DNA of 64,000 nt from Pseudomonas karstica (GTDB taxonomy: Bacteria; Pseudomonadota; Gammaproteobacteria; Pseudomonadales; Pseudomonadaceae): assembly GCF_009707515.1 (NCBI RefSeq), contig NZ_WLYI01000033.1, positions 1-64,000 on the forward strand, in the 5' to 3' direction. The notes under the pieces were generated by a model. It was not told where the DNA came from. It did not search any database and worked only from the letters and a program-made list of their open reading frames with translations. Each line of letters opens with the position of its first letter. Positions within the stretch are counted from its first letter, which is position 1. Made by a program: the position numbers and the translations under genes. Below, piece after piece: positions 1 to 7,898 of the stretch.

Positions 1-15
1 AAATAACGCAGGCTA

Positions 16-555
16 TTATTTTTTCAGGTCTTCAGCACCCTGCAACGGCTCATCACCCAGTAGCAAGTCCTTGCCGTGGCTGACGTCTTCCTCTTCGAAC
101 AGACGCCAGGTTTTGTCATCCTGTATCCCCAGCAGTTCAACGAAGCGTCGGCCTTCGATCTTGTCGGGCAGTTGGCCGATATAGCGGCCTTGCTCGCTTT
201 GGCTGAGAGCGAGGGCAACCTTGCGGTCTTTCTCGGGCTGGGTTGGTGAAATCAGGTTCAGTTCCAGGCTTCCGGGTGCGCTGGCACCGCTCAGGCGCAG
301 CTCGACTTCACCGGTCAGTTCATCCAGATGGACAGTCGCACGCATTTGCAGGGTCTGGGCCAAGCGCTCACGGTCCAGCGAGCGGTTGATGCCTTTGCCG
401 GCCTCATAGTAGTTGTCGTTGACCAGGTTGTCCGGATTGTTCACCGCGATGGTCACCATGGTCAACGTCAAGGTCACCGAGCAGGCCAGGATACCAATGA
501 TGATCCAGGGCCAGAGATGCTTGTACCAAGGGCTTGCGACAGTAGCTACGGGCAT
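16..555 (-). CDS. ccoH: FixH/CcoH family cbb3 oxidase assembly protein
   Basis: A 179-residue membrane-anchored protein with one hydrophobic segment at about residues 14-38 followed by the FixH hallmark NDNYYEAGKGIN near residues 45-56. FixH/CcoH proteins assist assembly or stability of cbb3-type cytochrome oxidase in the inner membrane. The ATG is preceded by a purine-rich AGAGAG stretch. The gene follows ccoG by 15 bp on the same strand, so the two are probably co-transcribed. The expected next genes, ccoI (copper ATPase) and ccoS, would lie beyond the left edge and cannot be seen. Family assignment rests on the motif, topology and neighbours. Confidence 0.93.
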   Translation of the reverse strand: MPVATVASPWYKHLWPWIIIGILACSVTLTLTMVTIAVNNPDNLVNDNYYEAGKGINRSLDRERLAQTLQMRATVHLDELTGEVELRLSGASAPGSLELNLISPTQPEKDRKVALALSQSEQGRYIGQLPDKIEGRRFVELLGIQDDKTWRLFEEEDVSHGKDLLLGDEPLQGAEDLKK

Positions 556-570
556 TGTGCTGCTCTCTTT

Positions 571-1986
571 TTAACGAATCTGTGGGCCGATGAACCGGCT
601 CTTGGCTTCAATGTGGACGCTGTCGTCATCGGTATCCTTGAGGATGAATTTCACCTCGTTGGTGCTGGACGGCAATTGCTCCGGCGCGCTGGACAGCTCT
701 ACCGGCATGGTGAAGATTTCCCCGGCGGCAACCTTGACTTCACGCTTGCCTTGCAGCTTGAGGTCCGGCAGCCCCGAGGCTTCCAGCACGTAGGTGTGGT
801 CGCGTTGGTCCTTGTTCATGATCTTGAGGCTGTAGACGTTTTCGATCCGCCCTTCGGCGTTCTCGCGATACAGCACACGGTCCTTGCTGATGTCGAAGCC
901 TACCAGCGAACGCATGAAGAACGCTGTCGCCAACAGGCTGATCATCGCCAGCAGTACCAGGGCATAGCCGATCAGGCGCGGGCGCAGCTTGTGGGTTTTC
1001 TGCCCCGACAGGTTGTGCTCAGTGGTGTAGCTGATCAGGCCGCGAGGGTATTCCATCTTGTCCATGATGTTGTCGCAGGCGTCAATGCAGGCCGCGCAAC
1101 CGATGCATTCGACCTGCAGGCCGTCGCGGATGTCGATGCCCGTGGGGCAGACCTGCACGCACATGGTGCAATCGATGCAATCCCCCAGGCCCTGGGCTTT
1201 GTAATCGATGCCTTTTTTACGCGGGCCACGGGCCTCACCACGGCGTGGGTCGTAGGAAACAATCAGGGTGTCCTTGTCAAACATCACGCTCTGGAAACGC
1301 GCATAGGGGCACATATAGATGCACACCTGTTCGCGCAGCCAGCCGGCGTTGCCGTAGGTGGCGAGGGTGAAGAAGCCGATCCAGAAATATGACCAGCCAT
1401 CGGCCTGCCCGGTGAAAAACTCGAACACCAGTTCCCGAATTGGCGAGAAGTAACCGACAAAGGTCATGCCGGTGACAAAGCCGATGATCAGCCACAAGCT
1501 GTGCTTGCTGAGTTTACGCAGGAACTTGTTGGCGCTCATCGGCGCCTTGTCCAGCTTGATGCGTTGGTTACGGTCACCTTCAGTGACCTTTTCGCACCAC
1601 ATGAAGATCCAGGTCCACACGCTCTGGGGGCAGGTATAGCCGCACCAGATCCGTCCGGCGTACACGGTAATGAAGAACAGGCCAAACGCCGAAATGATCA
1701 GGATTCCCGACAGCAGGATGAAATCCTGAGGCCAGAAGGTCGCGCCAAAAATGAAGAATTTGCGCTCCGGCAGGTTCCACCAGACGGCCTGATGACCGCC
1801 CCAGTTCAGCCATACCGTGCCGAAGTACAAGAGGAACAGCCCGGCGCCGCCGAACATTCGCAAATTGCGGAACAGGCCGGTGAAGGCACGGGTGTAGATT
1901 TTCTCCCGCGAGGCGTAGAGATCGACGGTGTTGCTTGAATTTTTGGCAGGCGGGGTAACGTCTTGTACCGGAATCTGGTTACTCAT
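571..1986 (-). CDS. ccoG: Cytochrome c oxidase accessory protein CcoG (FixG family)
   Basis: A 471-residue polytopic membrane ferredoxin-like protein. Several hydrophobic segments fill the first 240 residues. Two 4Fe-4S type cysteine clusters (CIDCTMCVQVCP and CIGCAACIDACD) lie at about residues 268-306, and a C-terminal periplasmic Ig-like domain follows one more membrane segment near residue 335. CcoG proteins reduce or handle copper for the CuB centre of cbb3 oxidase. I chose the ATG giving MSNQIPVQDV; an adjacent ATG one codon upstream and a 16-codon longer reading are also open. Its 5' leader has two perfect hairpins, and a toxin-antitoxin pair separates it from ccoP1. Confidence 0.95.
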   Translation of the reverse strand: MSNQIPVQDVTPPAKNSSNTVDLYASREKIYTRAFTGLFRNLRMFGGAGLFLLYFGTVWLNWGGHQAVWWNLPERKFFIFGATFWPQDFILLSGILIISAFGLFFITVYAGRIWCGYTCPQSVWTWIFMWCEKVTEGDRNQRIKLDKAPMSANKFLRKLSKHSLWLIIGFVTGMTFVGYFSPIRELVFEFFTGQADGWSYFWIGFFTLATYGNAGWLREQVCIYMCPYARFQSVMFDKDTLIVSYDPRRGEARGPRKKGIDYKAQGLGDCIDCTMCVQVCPTGIDIRDGLQVECIGCAACIDACDNIMDKMEYPRGLISYTTEHNLSGQKTHKLRPRLIGYALVLLAMISLLATAFFMRSLVGFDISKDRVLYRENAEGRIENVYSLKIMNKDQRDHTYVLEASGLPDLKLQGKREVKVAAGEIFTMPVELSSAPEQLPSSTNEVKFILKDTDDDSVHIEAKSRFIGPQIR

Positions 1987-2193
1987 CATTGCATCCCACG
2001 GCAGTGGAGATTTGCCTCGGCCAGTACGTGCCAACCGGGGTCAAAAATAGGCTATTGCAGTGGCGTAATGATACGCCTGTAGTGCTGGTGAACGGGTGCG
2101 ACCTTTGGTCGCGTTGGGGGAAATCAATTGATGGTGTAAATGACTTGAATCAATTGACAGGTGAAGTATGGACGGTTTTCCGGGGGGTGCAGG
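1987..2193 (-). promoter_or_regulatory. Structured leader region of ccoG
   Basis: This gap between vapC-like and ccoG holds two perfect hairpins, GGCGTA-ATGA-TACGCC at 2062-2077 and GCGACC-TTT-GGTCGC at 2098-2112. It also has two copies of the palindrome TCAATTGA at 2124-2131 and 2150-2157. No classical ANR box (TTGAT-N4-ATCAA) is visible, and neither hairpin has a U-tract typical of a terminator. It presumably carries the ccoGH promoter, because terminator-like DNA separates ccoG from ccoP1, but no clear -35/-10 pair was identified. Confidence 0.4.
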
Positions 2194-2604
2194 TCATTCA
2201 TCCCAGGGGTTTATCAGTACAACGCCGCTGGTTTGGAAATCGGCGATGTTGCGGGTGACCACTGTCAGGCCGTGAACCAGAGCGGTCGCTGCGATCAGCG
2301 CATCACCTTCGTTGGCGCGATCGGGTACATGCAGGCTGGCACAGCGCAGTGCTACGGCGGCATCAATCGGCAGGATTCTGGCGTCGAAGGCGGGCATGAC
2401 ATGACGCTTCAGCCAAGTGCGCAGTACCTTCCCCTGCGCGGGATCGCGCCGTTCCATTCGAAGCACGCCGGTCTCCAGCTCTTTCAAGGTAATGGCCGAA
2501 ATGTACATGCGGGGCGCGGCCACGGTTCTGGCCCAGGCGACGACATTTTTGTCGGCCTGGGGCTTACGCAGTTCGGATATGACGTTGGTGTCGAGCAGGT
2601 ACAT
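2194..2604 (-). CDS. vapC: PIN-domain toxin, VapC/FitB-like ribonuclease
   Basis: A 136-residue PIN-domain protein starting MYLLDTNVISELRK, with the first acidic residue in LDTN, a conserved Glu in TLKELETG, an Asp in NEGDALIAATAL and a C-terminal TRNIADF. This acidic set is typical of metal-dependent VapC/FitB toxins, which cleave tRNA or other RNA. The ATG overlaps the stop of the upstream antitoxin by one base (TGATG), the usual coupling of such pairs. The next in-frame upstream codon TTG is less likely. The RNA target cannot be read from sequence. It lies between the cbb3 structural genes and ccoG. Confidence 0.88.
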   Translation of the reverse strand: MYLLDTNVISELRKPQADKNVVAWARTVAAPRMYISAITLKELETGVLRMERRDPAQGKVLRTWLKRHVMPAFDARILPIDAAVALRCASLHVPDRANEGDALIAATALVHGLTVVTRNIADFQTSGVVLINPWDE

Positions 2605-2858
2605 CAAGAGAGGTCCACGGGTCGATGAATAATCACGGCACGCTCGGTTTCAAATTCGATATCCGCCGCTTCTGGCATCACCAGCAGGTCAACGATGTCG
2701 ACGTTGATGCCTGTGAGTTTTTGGTACTCCTCAATGCTTAGCAGTACATGAGCAGGCTTGCCTCGATCCGTGATGAAAACCGGCCCCTGGCGGGCGGATT
2801 TTTTGGCACCGCTTGTGTCCTGGTTGAATTCACGGCTGGAAATGGTGGTGATGGGCAT
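2604..2858 (-). CDS. Phd/YefM-family antitoxin
   Basis: An 84-residue protein starting MPITTISSREFNQD, with the Phd/YefM N-terminal fold signature (SREFNQ, VFITDRGKPAHVLLS, YQKLTG) that binds DNA. A C-terminal acidic tail follows and would cover the PIN toxin. The ATG is chosen because GGGAGG lies about 7 bases upstream and the family begins there; the reading frame itself opens 17 codons earlier. It is translationally coupled to the toxin gene. An inverted repeat GTAGT-N6-ACTAC at 2887-2902 lies just upstream and is a reasonable autoregulatory operator. Confidence 0.88.
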   Translation of the reverse strand: MPITTISSREFNQDTSGAKKSARQGPVFITDRGKPAHVLLSIEEYQKLTGINVDIVDLLVMPEAADIEFETERAVIIHRPVDLS

Positions 2859-2886
2859 AGGGCGCCTCCCAGGAATTGGGCTGAAT

Positions 2887-2902
2887 GTAGTTACGTTACT
2901 AC
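2887..2902. promoter_or_regulatory. Putative operator of the toxin-antitoxin pair
   Basis: The imperfect palindrome GTAGTTACGTTACTAC (14 of 16 positions pair) sits 29 bp upstream of the antitoxin ATG. Phd/YefM antitoxins repress their own promoters through such palindromes, so an operator role is inferred from position and symmetry only. Confidence 0.4.
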
Positions 2903-2904
2903 GC

Positions 2905-2968
2905 TGCAATTGTAAGCTGCAAGCTTCAAGTTACAAGCGGTCGATATGCTTGTAGCTTACGGTTCCGC
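2905..2968. repeat. AAGCTGCAAGCTTCAAG-type intergenic repeat
   Basis: The stretch contains tAAGCTGCAAGCTTCAAGtt and, inverted, GCTTGTAGCTTA, which can fold into a long imperfect hairpin. Related fragments recur at 3014-3031, 6683-6703 and 22838-22868, all in intergenic DNA. This looks like a short dispersed repeat family of Pseudomonas rather than coding DNA. Confidence 0.5.
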
Positions 2969-2972
2969 AAAG

Positions 2973-3012
2973 AAAAAGCCCCGCCAGCATTACGCTGTAC
3001 GGGGCTTTTTTT
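2973..3012 (-). terminator. Rho-independent terminator after ccoP1
   Basis: AGCCCCG pairs with CGGGGCT across a 16-base loop, with T-runs on both sides. Read on the minus strand it ends the ccoNOQP-1 transcript 23 bp after ccoP1 and so separates the oxidase operon from the downstream toxin-antitoxin pair and ccoG. Confidence 0.8.
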
Positions 3013-3034
3013 CCTGCAGCTTGCAGCTTAAAAC

Positions 3035-4000
3035 TTACTCCTGCTCTTTCTGCGACAGGCTGTAAACGTAAGCCGCCAGCAAGTGCACCTTGTCGTTGCC
3101 TTGCAGGTGCTCTTGTGCAGGCATCTGGCCCTGGCGGCCGTAGCGGATGGTTTGCTGCAACTGGGCGAAGCTTGAACCGTAGATGAACGCGCCCGGGTGG
3201 GTCAGGTCAGGTGCGCCCATCGCTGGGGTGCCTTTACCGGTCGGACCGTGGCAGGCCACGCAGTTGGCGGCGAAAAGTTTTTCGCCGTTGGCCAGGTCTG
3301 CCTTGGCGCCTTCCGGCAGTTTGCGGCCATCGAGGTTGCTTACGACGAAACCGGCGACATCGGCTACACCTTGCTCGCCAATGACTTCGGCCCAGGCCGG
3401 CATCACCGCATGACGGCCGCCCATGATGGTGGCTTTGATGGTTTCCGGTTCGCCGCCCCAGCGCCAGTCGGCGTCGGTGAGGTTAGGGAAGCCGTAGGCA
3501 CCCTTGGCATCGGAGCCGTGGCATACCGAGCAGTTGGAGGCAAACAGGCGGCCACCCATCTTCAAGGCTTGTGGGTCCTTGGCCACTTCTTCGATCGGCA
3601 TCGATGCGAACTTGGCGAAGATCGGCCCGAACTTGGCGTCCGACCTGGCCATTTCCTTTTCCCACTCATGCACGCCGGTCCAGCCGGTCTGGCCGTTGGC
3701 AAACGGGGTTTGCTTGTCGTTGTCGAGGTAGGCGTAGCCTGGTAGCAGGCCTTTCCAGTTGCCCAGGCCCGGGTACAGCGCCAGGTAACCCAAGGCGAAG
3801 ATGATGGTGCCGACGAACAGCATGAACCACCATTTCGGCAGCGGGTTGTCGTATTCCTCGATCCCGTCGAACGAGTGACCAACGGTTTCGTCCGTTTGCT
3901 CGGCTCGCTGGCCCTTGCGGGTCGACAGCAGCAGCCAGGTCAGGGCGAAAATGGTACCCAGGCTGAGGACTGTGACGTACAGACTCCAGAACGTAGTCAT
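3035..4000 (-). CDS. ccoP: cbb3-type cytochrome c oxidase subunit III (di-haem), copy 1
   Basis: A 321-residue di-haem cytochrome c subunit that passes electrons to the catalytic subunit. Membrane segments lie at about residues 8-26 and 57-76. The two CXXCH haem-binding motifs are NCSVCH (C157, C160, H161) and NCVACH (C247, C250, H251). The start overlaps the ccoQ stop by four bases (ATGA), which indicates translational coupling. Compared with copy 2 it has about 14 extra residues near 90-105 (around the DNDKQTPFANG stretch), just before the first cytochrome domain. It is the last gene of operon 1 and is followed by a strong terminator. Confidence 0.97.
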   Translation of the reverse strand: MTTFWSLYVTVLSLGTIFALTWLLLSTRKGQRAEQTDETVGHSFDGIEEYDNPLPKWWFMLFVGTIIFALGYLALYPGLGNWKGLLPGYAYLDNDKQTPFANGQTGWTGVHEWEKEMARSDAKFGPIFAKFASMPIEEVAKDPQALKMGGRLFASNCSVCHGSDAKGAYGFPNLTDADWRWGGEPETIKATIMGGRHAVMPAWAEVIGEQGVADVAGFVVSNLDGRKLPEGAKADLANGEKLFAANCVACHGPTGKGTPAMGAPDLTHPGAFIYGSSFAQLQQTIRYGRQGQMPAQEHLQGNDKVHLLAAYVYSLSQKEQE

Positions 4001-4182
4001 TCTTTGTTACTCCTAGAAGCTTGCTCGACGTGCTTGATGGCTTCGGGATCGTCCGCAAAGGGCAGCAAGGTTGCGTCTTCAAACTCCGACTTGCGCTTGG
4101 GGCTGAATACCCACAACGCCAGACCGATAAAAGCCACCATCACCACGACGGTGCCCAGGCCACGAATCATCCCGATATCCAT
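3997..4182 (-). CDS. ccoQ: CcoQ small subunit of cbb3 oxidase, copy 1
   Basis: A 61-residue single-pass membrane protein (hydrophobic core around VVVMVAFIGLALWVF) with a charged cytoplasmic tail. CcoQ stabilises cbb3 oxidase. The MDIGMIRGLG start is chosen by alignment with copy 2 (DAGTIRGLG). A GTG three codons upstream overlaps the ccoO stop (GTGA) and is a real alternative. The stop overlaps the ccoP1 ATG. Position between ccoO and ccoP and size support the call. Confidence 0.9.
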   Translation of the reverse strand: MDIGMIRGLGTVVVMVAFIGLALWVFSPKRKSEFEDATLLPFADDPEAIKHVEQASRSNKE

Positions 4183-4187
4183 CCAGA

Positions 4188-4796
4188 TCACCGTTTGCTT
4201 TTGATGATGGTACCCAGGCCTTGCAAGTAGGCCACCAGCGCATCCATTTCGGTCTTGCCCTTCACGGCATCCTTGGCACCGGCGATGTCTTCATCGGTGT
4301 AAGGCACGCCCAGGGTGCGCAAGACTTCCATCTTCTTCGCGGTGTCCTTGCCGTCGAGCTTGTTTTCCACAAGGAACGGGTACGCCGGCATTTTCGACTC
4401 GGGTACTACGTTGCGCGGGTTGTACAAGTGCGCGCGCTGCCAGTCATCGGAGTAACGACCGCCAACACGGGCCAGGTCTGGACCAGTACGCTTGGAACCC
4501 CACAGGAACGGGTGATCCCAGACGCTTTCACCGGCGACCGAGTAGTGGCCGTAGCGTTCGGTTTCGGCGCGGAACGGACGGATCATCTGCGAGTGGCAGC
4601 CGACACAACCGTTGGCGATGTAGACGTCACGGCCTTCCAGTTCCAGGGCCGTACGCGGCTTCATGCCTTCCACCGGCTTGTTGGTCACGTCCTGGAAAAA
4701 CAGCGGAACGATCTGGGTCAAGCCGCCAATACTCACGGCGATGACCATGAAGAAGGCCAGCAGGCCGATATTCTTTTCTACTGCTTCGTGCTTCAT
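4188..4796 (-). CDS. ccoO: cbb3-type cytochrome c oxidase subunit II (mono-haem), copy 1
   Basis: A 202-residue membrane-anchored mono-haem cytochrome c with a hydrophobic segment near residues 10-32 and the haem motif CVGCHSQMIRPF around residue 68. It relays electrons from CcoP to CcoN. The ATG shares one base with the ccoN1 stop (TGATG). Its central part is nearly identical at the nucleotide level to ccoO of copy 2, beyond what the protein alone demands, which suggests recombination between the operons. Confidence 0.97.
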   Translation of the reverse strand: MKHEAVEKNIGLLAFFMVIAVSIGGLTQIVPLFFQDVTNKPVEGMKPRTALELEGRDVYIANGCVGCHSQMIRPFRAETERYGHYSVAGESVWDHPFLWGSKRTGPDLARVGGRYSDDWQRAHLYNPRNVVPESKMPAYPFLVENKLDGKDTAKKMEVLRTLGVPYTDEDIAGAKDAVKGKTEMDALVAYLQGLGTIIKSKR

Positions 4797-6238
4797 CAGT
4801 GAGCTCCCACAACGGCAATCTTGGCGGCGGCTTCAGCTTCTGCAGGGTCACTGGCACGCACGGTGCGCCAGACGTTGTAGGCCATGAACAGCATGCCGCT
4901 GGCAAAGAACGCACCACCGATGGCACGAACGATGAAGCCAGGGTGGCTGGCTTGCAGCGCTTCGACGAAGGAGTAGGTGAGGGTGCCGTCATCGTTGATC
5001 GCGCGCCACATCAGGCCCTGGGTGATGCCGTTGACCCACATGGATGCGATGTACAGCACGGTACCAATGGTGGCGAGCCAGAAGTGGGTGTTGATCAGGC
5101 TGACGCTGTGCATCTGCGCCCGTCCGAACAGTTTCGGGATCATGTGGTACAGCGCGCCGATGGAGATCATCGCGACCCAACCGAGGGCGCCGGCGTGTAC
5201 GTGGCCGATGGTCCAGTCGGTGTAGTGGGATAGTGAGTTGACAGTCTTGATGGCCATCATCGGGCCTTCGAAGGTCGACATGCCATAGAACGCCAGCGAA
5301 ACCACCAAAAAGCGCAGGATCGGGTCGGTGCGCAGCTTATGCCAGGCCCCCGACAGGGTCATCATGCCGTTGATCATGCCGCCCCAGCTTGGCGCCAGCA
5401 GGATGATCGACATGGCCATGCCCAGGGACTGGGCCCAGTCCGGCAACGCGGTGTAGTGCAGGTGGTGAGGGCCGGCCCAGATGTACAGAGTGATCAGTGC
5501 CCAGAAGTGCACGATGGACAGGCGATAGGAGTAGATCGGGCGCTCGGCCTGTTTCGGCACGAAGTAGTACATCATCCCCAGGAAGCCGGTGGTGAGGAAG
5601 AAGCCCACGGCGTTATGGCCGTACCACCACTGGATCATTGCATCGGTCGCACCGGAATAAGCCGAGTAAGACTTGAAGAAGCTCACCGGCAGGGATGCAT
5701 GGTTGACGATGTGCAGCATCGCGGTCACAACGATAAACGCACCGTAGAACCAGTTGCCCACATAGATGTGCTTGGTCTTGCGCTTGACGATGGTGCCGAA
5801 GAACACAATGCCGTAGGTAACCCAGACGATCGCCAGAAGAATGGCAAGGGGCCATTCCAGTTCCGCGTATTCCTTGGTGGTGGTGAAACCCATTGGCAGG
5901 GTGATGATGGCGCCAACGATAACCGCTTGCCAGCCCCAGAAGGTGAAGGCGGCGAGGCCATCGGAAATCAGTCGCGTCTGGCAGGTTCGCTGCACGACAT
6001 AGTAGGAAGTGGCGAACAATGCACAGCCACCGAAGGCGAAGATCACCAGGTTGGTGTGCAGCGGGCGCAGGCGTCCAAAGGTCGTCCATGGCAGGTCGAA
6101 GTTCAACTCCGGCCAGACCAGTTGCGAGGCGATGAAGACACCGAGCCCCATGCCAAGGATCCCCCAGACCACCGTCATGATGGCGAACTGGCGGACTACC
6201 TTATAGTTATAAGCAGTCGGACTGATTGCTGTGCTCAT
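4796..6238 (-). CDS. ccoN: cbb3-type cytochrome c oxidase catalytic subunit I, copy 1
   Basis: A 480-residue polytopic haem-copper oxidase subunit. Visible ligands include the histidine in RPLHTNLVIFAFGG for low-spin haem b, WWYGHNAVGFFLT and AGPHHLHYTALPDW for CuB, and IGHVHAGALGW for the haems. It catalyses oxygen reduction with proton pumping in the inner membrane at low oxygen. I chose MSTAISPTAYNYK as the start because it aligns with copy 2; the frame is open 86 codons further upstream, which looks like intergenic DNA. A degenerate ANR-type box lies 86 bp upstream. Confidence 0.97.
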   Translation of the reverse strand: MSTAISPTAYNYKVVRQFAIMTVVWGILGMGLGVFIASQLVWPELNFDLPWTTFGRLRPLHTNLVIFAFGGCALFATSYYVVQRTCQTRLISDGLAAFTFWGWQAVIVGAIITLPMGFTTTKEYAELEWPLAILLAIVWVTYGIVFFGTIVKRKTKHIYVGNWFYGAFIVVTAMLHIVNHASLPVSFFKSYSAYSGATDAMIQWWYGHNAVGFFLTTGFLGMMYYFVPKQAERPIYSYRLSIVHFWALITLYIWAGPHHLHYTALPDWAQSLGMAMSIILLAPSWGGMINGMMTLSGAWHKLRTDPILRFLVVSLAFYGMSTFEGPMMAIKTVNSLSHYTDWTIGHVHAGALGWVAMISIGALYHMIPKLFGRAQMHSVSLINTHFWLATIGTVLYIASMWVNGITQGLMWRAINDDGTLTYSFVEALQASHPGFIVRAIGGAFFASGMLFMAYNVWRTVRASDPAEAEAAAKIAVVGAH

Positions 6239-6756
6239 TCTAAGGTTCCACGGTTTAGGTTTTTTTATAGGGTGAAAATCGGTCGCAAGTATGGAGAAAG
6301 CAGGGTGCCATTGCAACGCAAGGGTGACCTGCGTCAATGCGTTCCAAACCAGATTCTGCGCCCTTTCCATGTTTGGCGTAAGGACAAAATCCAAAATGAA
6401 AAGCTGACGAGTTGGACAGGAAAATTGGAGAGTCGAAGGTACTTGTAACTGGGTGTGATTAAACAGACTGTTCGGAGGACGGAAGGCCAGTGGCACGACA
6501 GCCGGTAACTACCAGCCTTTGCGCCTGTCACCCTGCAGAAATATTCAACCCATCGAGTGCAAGTCAGCCGTCGACCAGCCAAAACCAGCCCACTGTGGGA
6601 ACAAGCGTAGACCCGAATGACGGGAGGGGAAAGTCAGGCTTTAGCCGGGTGCGACAATGGGTCGCAAAGGGGCCGCTTTAAGCGGCAAGCTACAAGCTGC
6701 ACGGAAAAGCACTGCAAGATCCGAGTGGGGGGAGTTCTTCACTTGCAGTTCACCCC
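6239..6756. other. Intergenic region between ccoP2 and ccoN1
   Basis: No convincing gene is present in these 518 bp. It holds the leader of operon 1, including an ANR-like site at 6324-6337. Near the ccoP2 end lie the palindrome GCCGCTTTAAGCGGC at 6672-6686, with only a poor U-tract on the minus strand, and a fragment of the AAGCTACAAGCTGCA repeat family at 6686-6700. Short open frames here lack ribosome sites and family motifs. Confidence 0.6.
6324..6337 (-). promoter_or_regulatory. Degenerate ANR/FNR-type box upstream of ccoN1
   Basis: On the minus strand the site reads TTGAC-GCAG-GTCAC, close to the FNR/ANR dyad TTGAY-N4-RTCAA with one mismatch in the last base. It lies 86 bp upstream of the ccoN1 ATG. 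In pseudomonads the operon nearest ccoG is generally the less oxygen-sensitive one, so a weak site would fit, but function is inferred. Confidence 0.45.
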
Positions 6757-7680
6757 TTATCTCTGCTCCGCCTGCGACAGGCTGTAGACGTAGGCCGCCA
6801 GCAAGTGCACCTTGTCATTGCCTTGCAGCACTTCCTGGGCGGGCATCTGGCCCTGGCGGCCGTGGCGAATCGTCTGCTGCAACTGCGCCAGGCTGCTGCC
6901 GTAGATGAAGCCGCTCGGCTGGGTCAGGTTCGGCGCCCCCATGGCTTCGACGCCATGGCCATCCGGCCCGTGACAGGCCACGCAGGTGGTCTGGAGCGCC
7001 ACTTGGCCAGCCGTCAGGTCCGCTGTGCTGTTGGCCGGCAATGGCAGCTTGGCCAGCTCATGACGCACATAGGCGGCGACGTTTTTCACGCCGTCTTCGC
7101 CCAGCACTTCACCCCAGGCGGGCATCGCCGCATGGCGGCCCTGCAGGATGCTTGCCTTGATGGCTTGTGCCGAGCCTCCCCAGCGCCAGTTGTTGTCCGC
7201 CAGGTTCGGGAAGCCGTAGGCGCCCTTGGCATCCGAGCCGTGGCACACCGCACAGTTGGAGGCAAACAGGCGGCCACCCATTTTCAGCGCTTGCGGGTCT
7301 TTGGCGACTTCTTCCACGGGCATGGCCGCGAATTTGGCGAAGATCGGCCCGAACTTGGCGTCGGCCCTGGCCATTTCCTTGTCCCACTCCTTGGTTTGGC
7401 TCCAGCCGTCTTCATAGCCTGGCAACACGCCTTTCCAATTGCCCAGGCCCGGATAGAGGATCAGATAGCCGACGGCAAATACCAGGGTGCCGGCGAACAA
7501 CATGAACCACCATTGCGGCAGTGGGTTGTCGTATTCCTCGATCCCGTCGAAGGCGTGGCCCATGGTCTGGTCGACGCTGCCGCGGGTTTCGCCCTTGCGG
7601 GTGCCGACCAACAGCCAGGTCAGGCCGACCAGGCTGCCGAGGGTCAGTACACAGATCCATGTACTCCAGAAGGGGGTCAT
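6757..7680 (-). CDS. ccoP: cbb3-type cytochrome c oxidase subunit III (di-haem), copy 2
   Basis: A 307-residue di-haem cytochrome with two N-terminal membrane segments and haem motifs NCAVCHGSDAKG and TTCVACHGPDGHG. It is the copy-2 counterpart of the ccoP at 3035 and lacks that protein's insertion before the first haem domain. The ATG overlaps the ccoQ2 stop (ATGA). It ends operon 2; no strong U-tract terminator follows, so some read-through into the long leader of operon 1 is possible. Confidence 0.97.
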   Translation of the reverse strand: MTPFWSTWICVLTLGSLVGLTWLLVGTRKGETRGSVDQTMGHAFDGIEEYDNPLPQWWFMLFAGTLVFAVGYLILYPGLGNWKGVLPGYEDGWSQTKEWDKEMARADAKFGPIFAKFAAMPVEEVAKDPQALKMGGRLFASNCAVCHGSDAKGAYGFPNLADNNWRWGGSAQAIKASILQGRHAAMPAWGEVLGEDGVKNVAAYVRHELAKLPLPANSTADLTAGQVALQTTCVACHGPDGHGVEAMGAPNLTQPSGFIYGSSLAQLQQTIRHGRQGQMPAQEVLQGNDKVHLLAAYVYSLSQAEQR

Positions 7681-7895
7681 GGCCGAATGCTCCTTGTTGC
7701 AGGCTCTTCTTGAGCCTCGGATGGGGTGCCGGGGGCGGCAGGCGCGGGTTCATCGGCAAGGGGCAGCCAGCGTGCCTGCTCGAATTGCGCGTTGCGCCGG
7801 GTGCTGAACACCCAGAGCGACAGGCCGATGAAGGCAATGGCGACTACCAGCGTGCCGAGGCCGCGGATGGTTCCAGCATCGAATTCAAATCCCAT
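7677..7895 (-). CDS. ccoQ: CcoQ small subunit of cbb3 oxidase, copy 2
   Basis: A 72-residue single-pass membrane protein starting MGFEFDAGTIRGLG, with a hydrophobic core VVAIAFIGLSLWVF and a cytoplasmic tail rich in Pro, Ala and Glu. It is homologous to the copy-1 CcoQ in the N-terminal half, but the tail is longer and diverged. It lies 3 bp after ccoO2 and overlaps ccoP2 by four bases. Confidence 0.9.
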   Translation of the reverse strand: MGFEFDAGTIRGLGTLVVAIAFIGLSLWVFSTRRNAQFEQARWLPLADEPAPAAPGTPSEAQEEPATRSIRP

Positions 7896-7898
7896 GGC

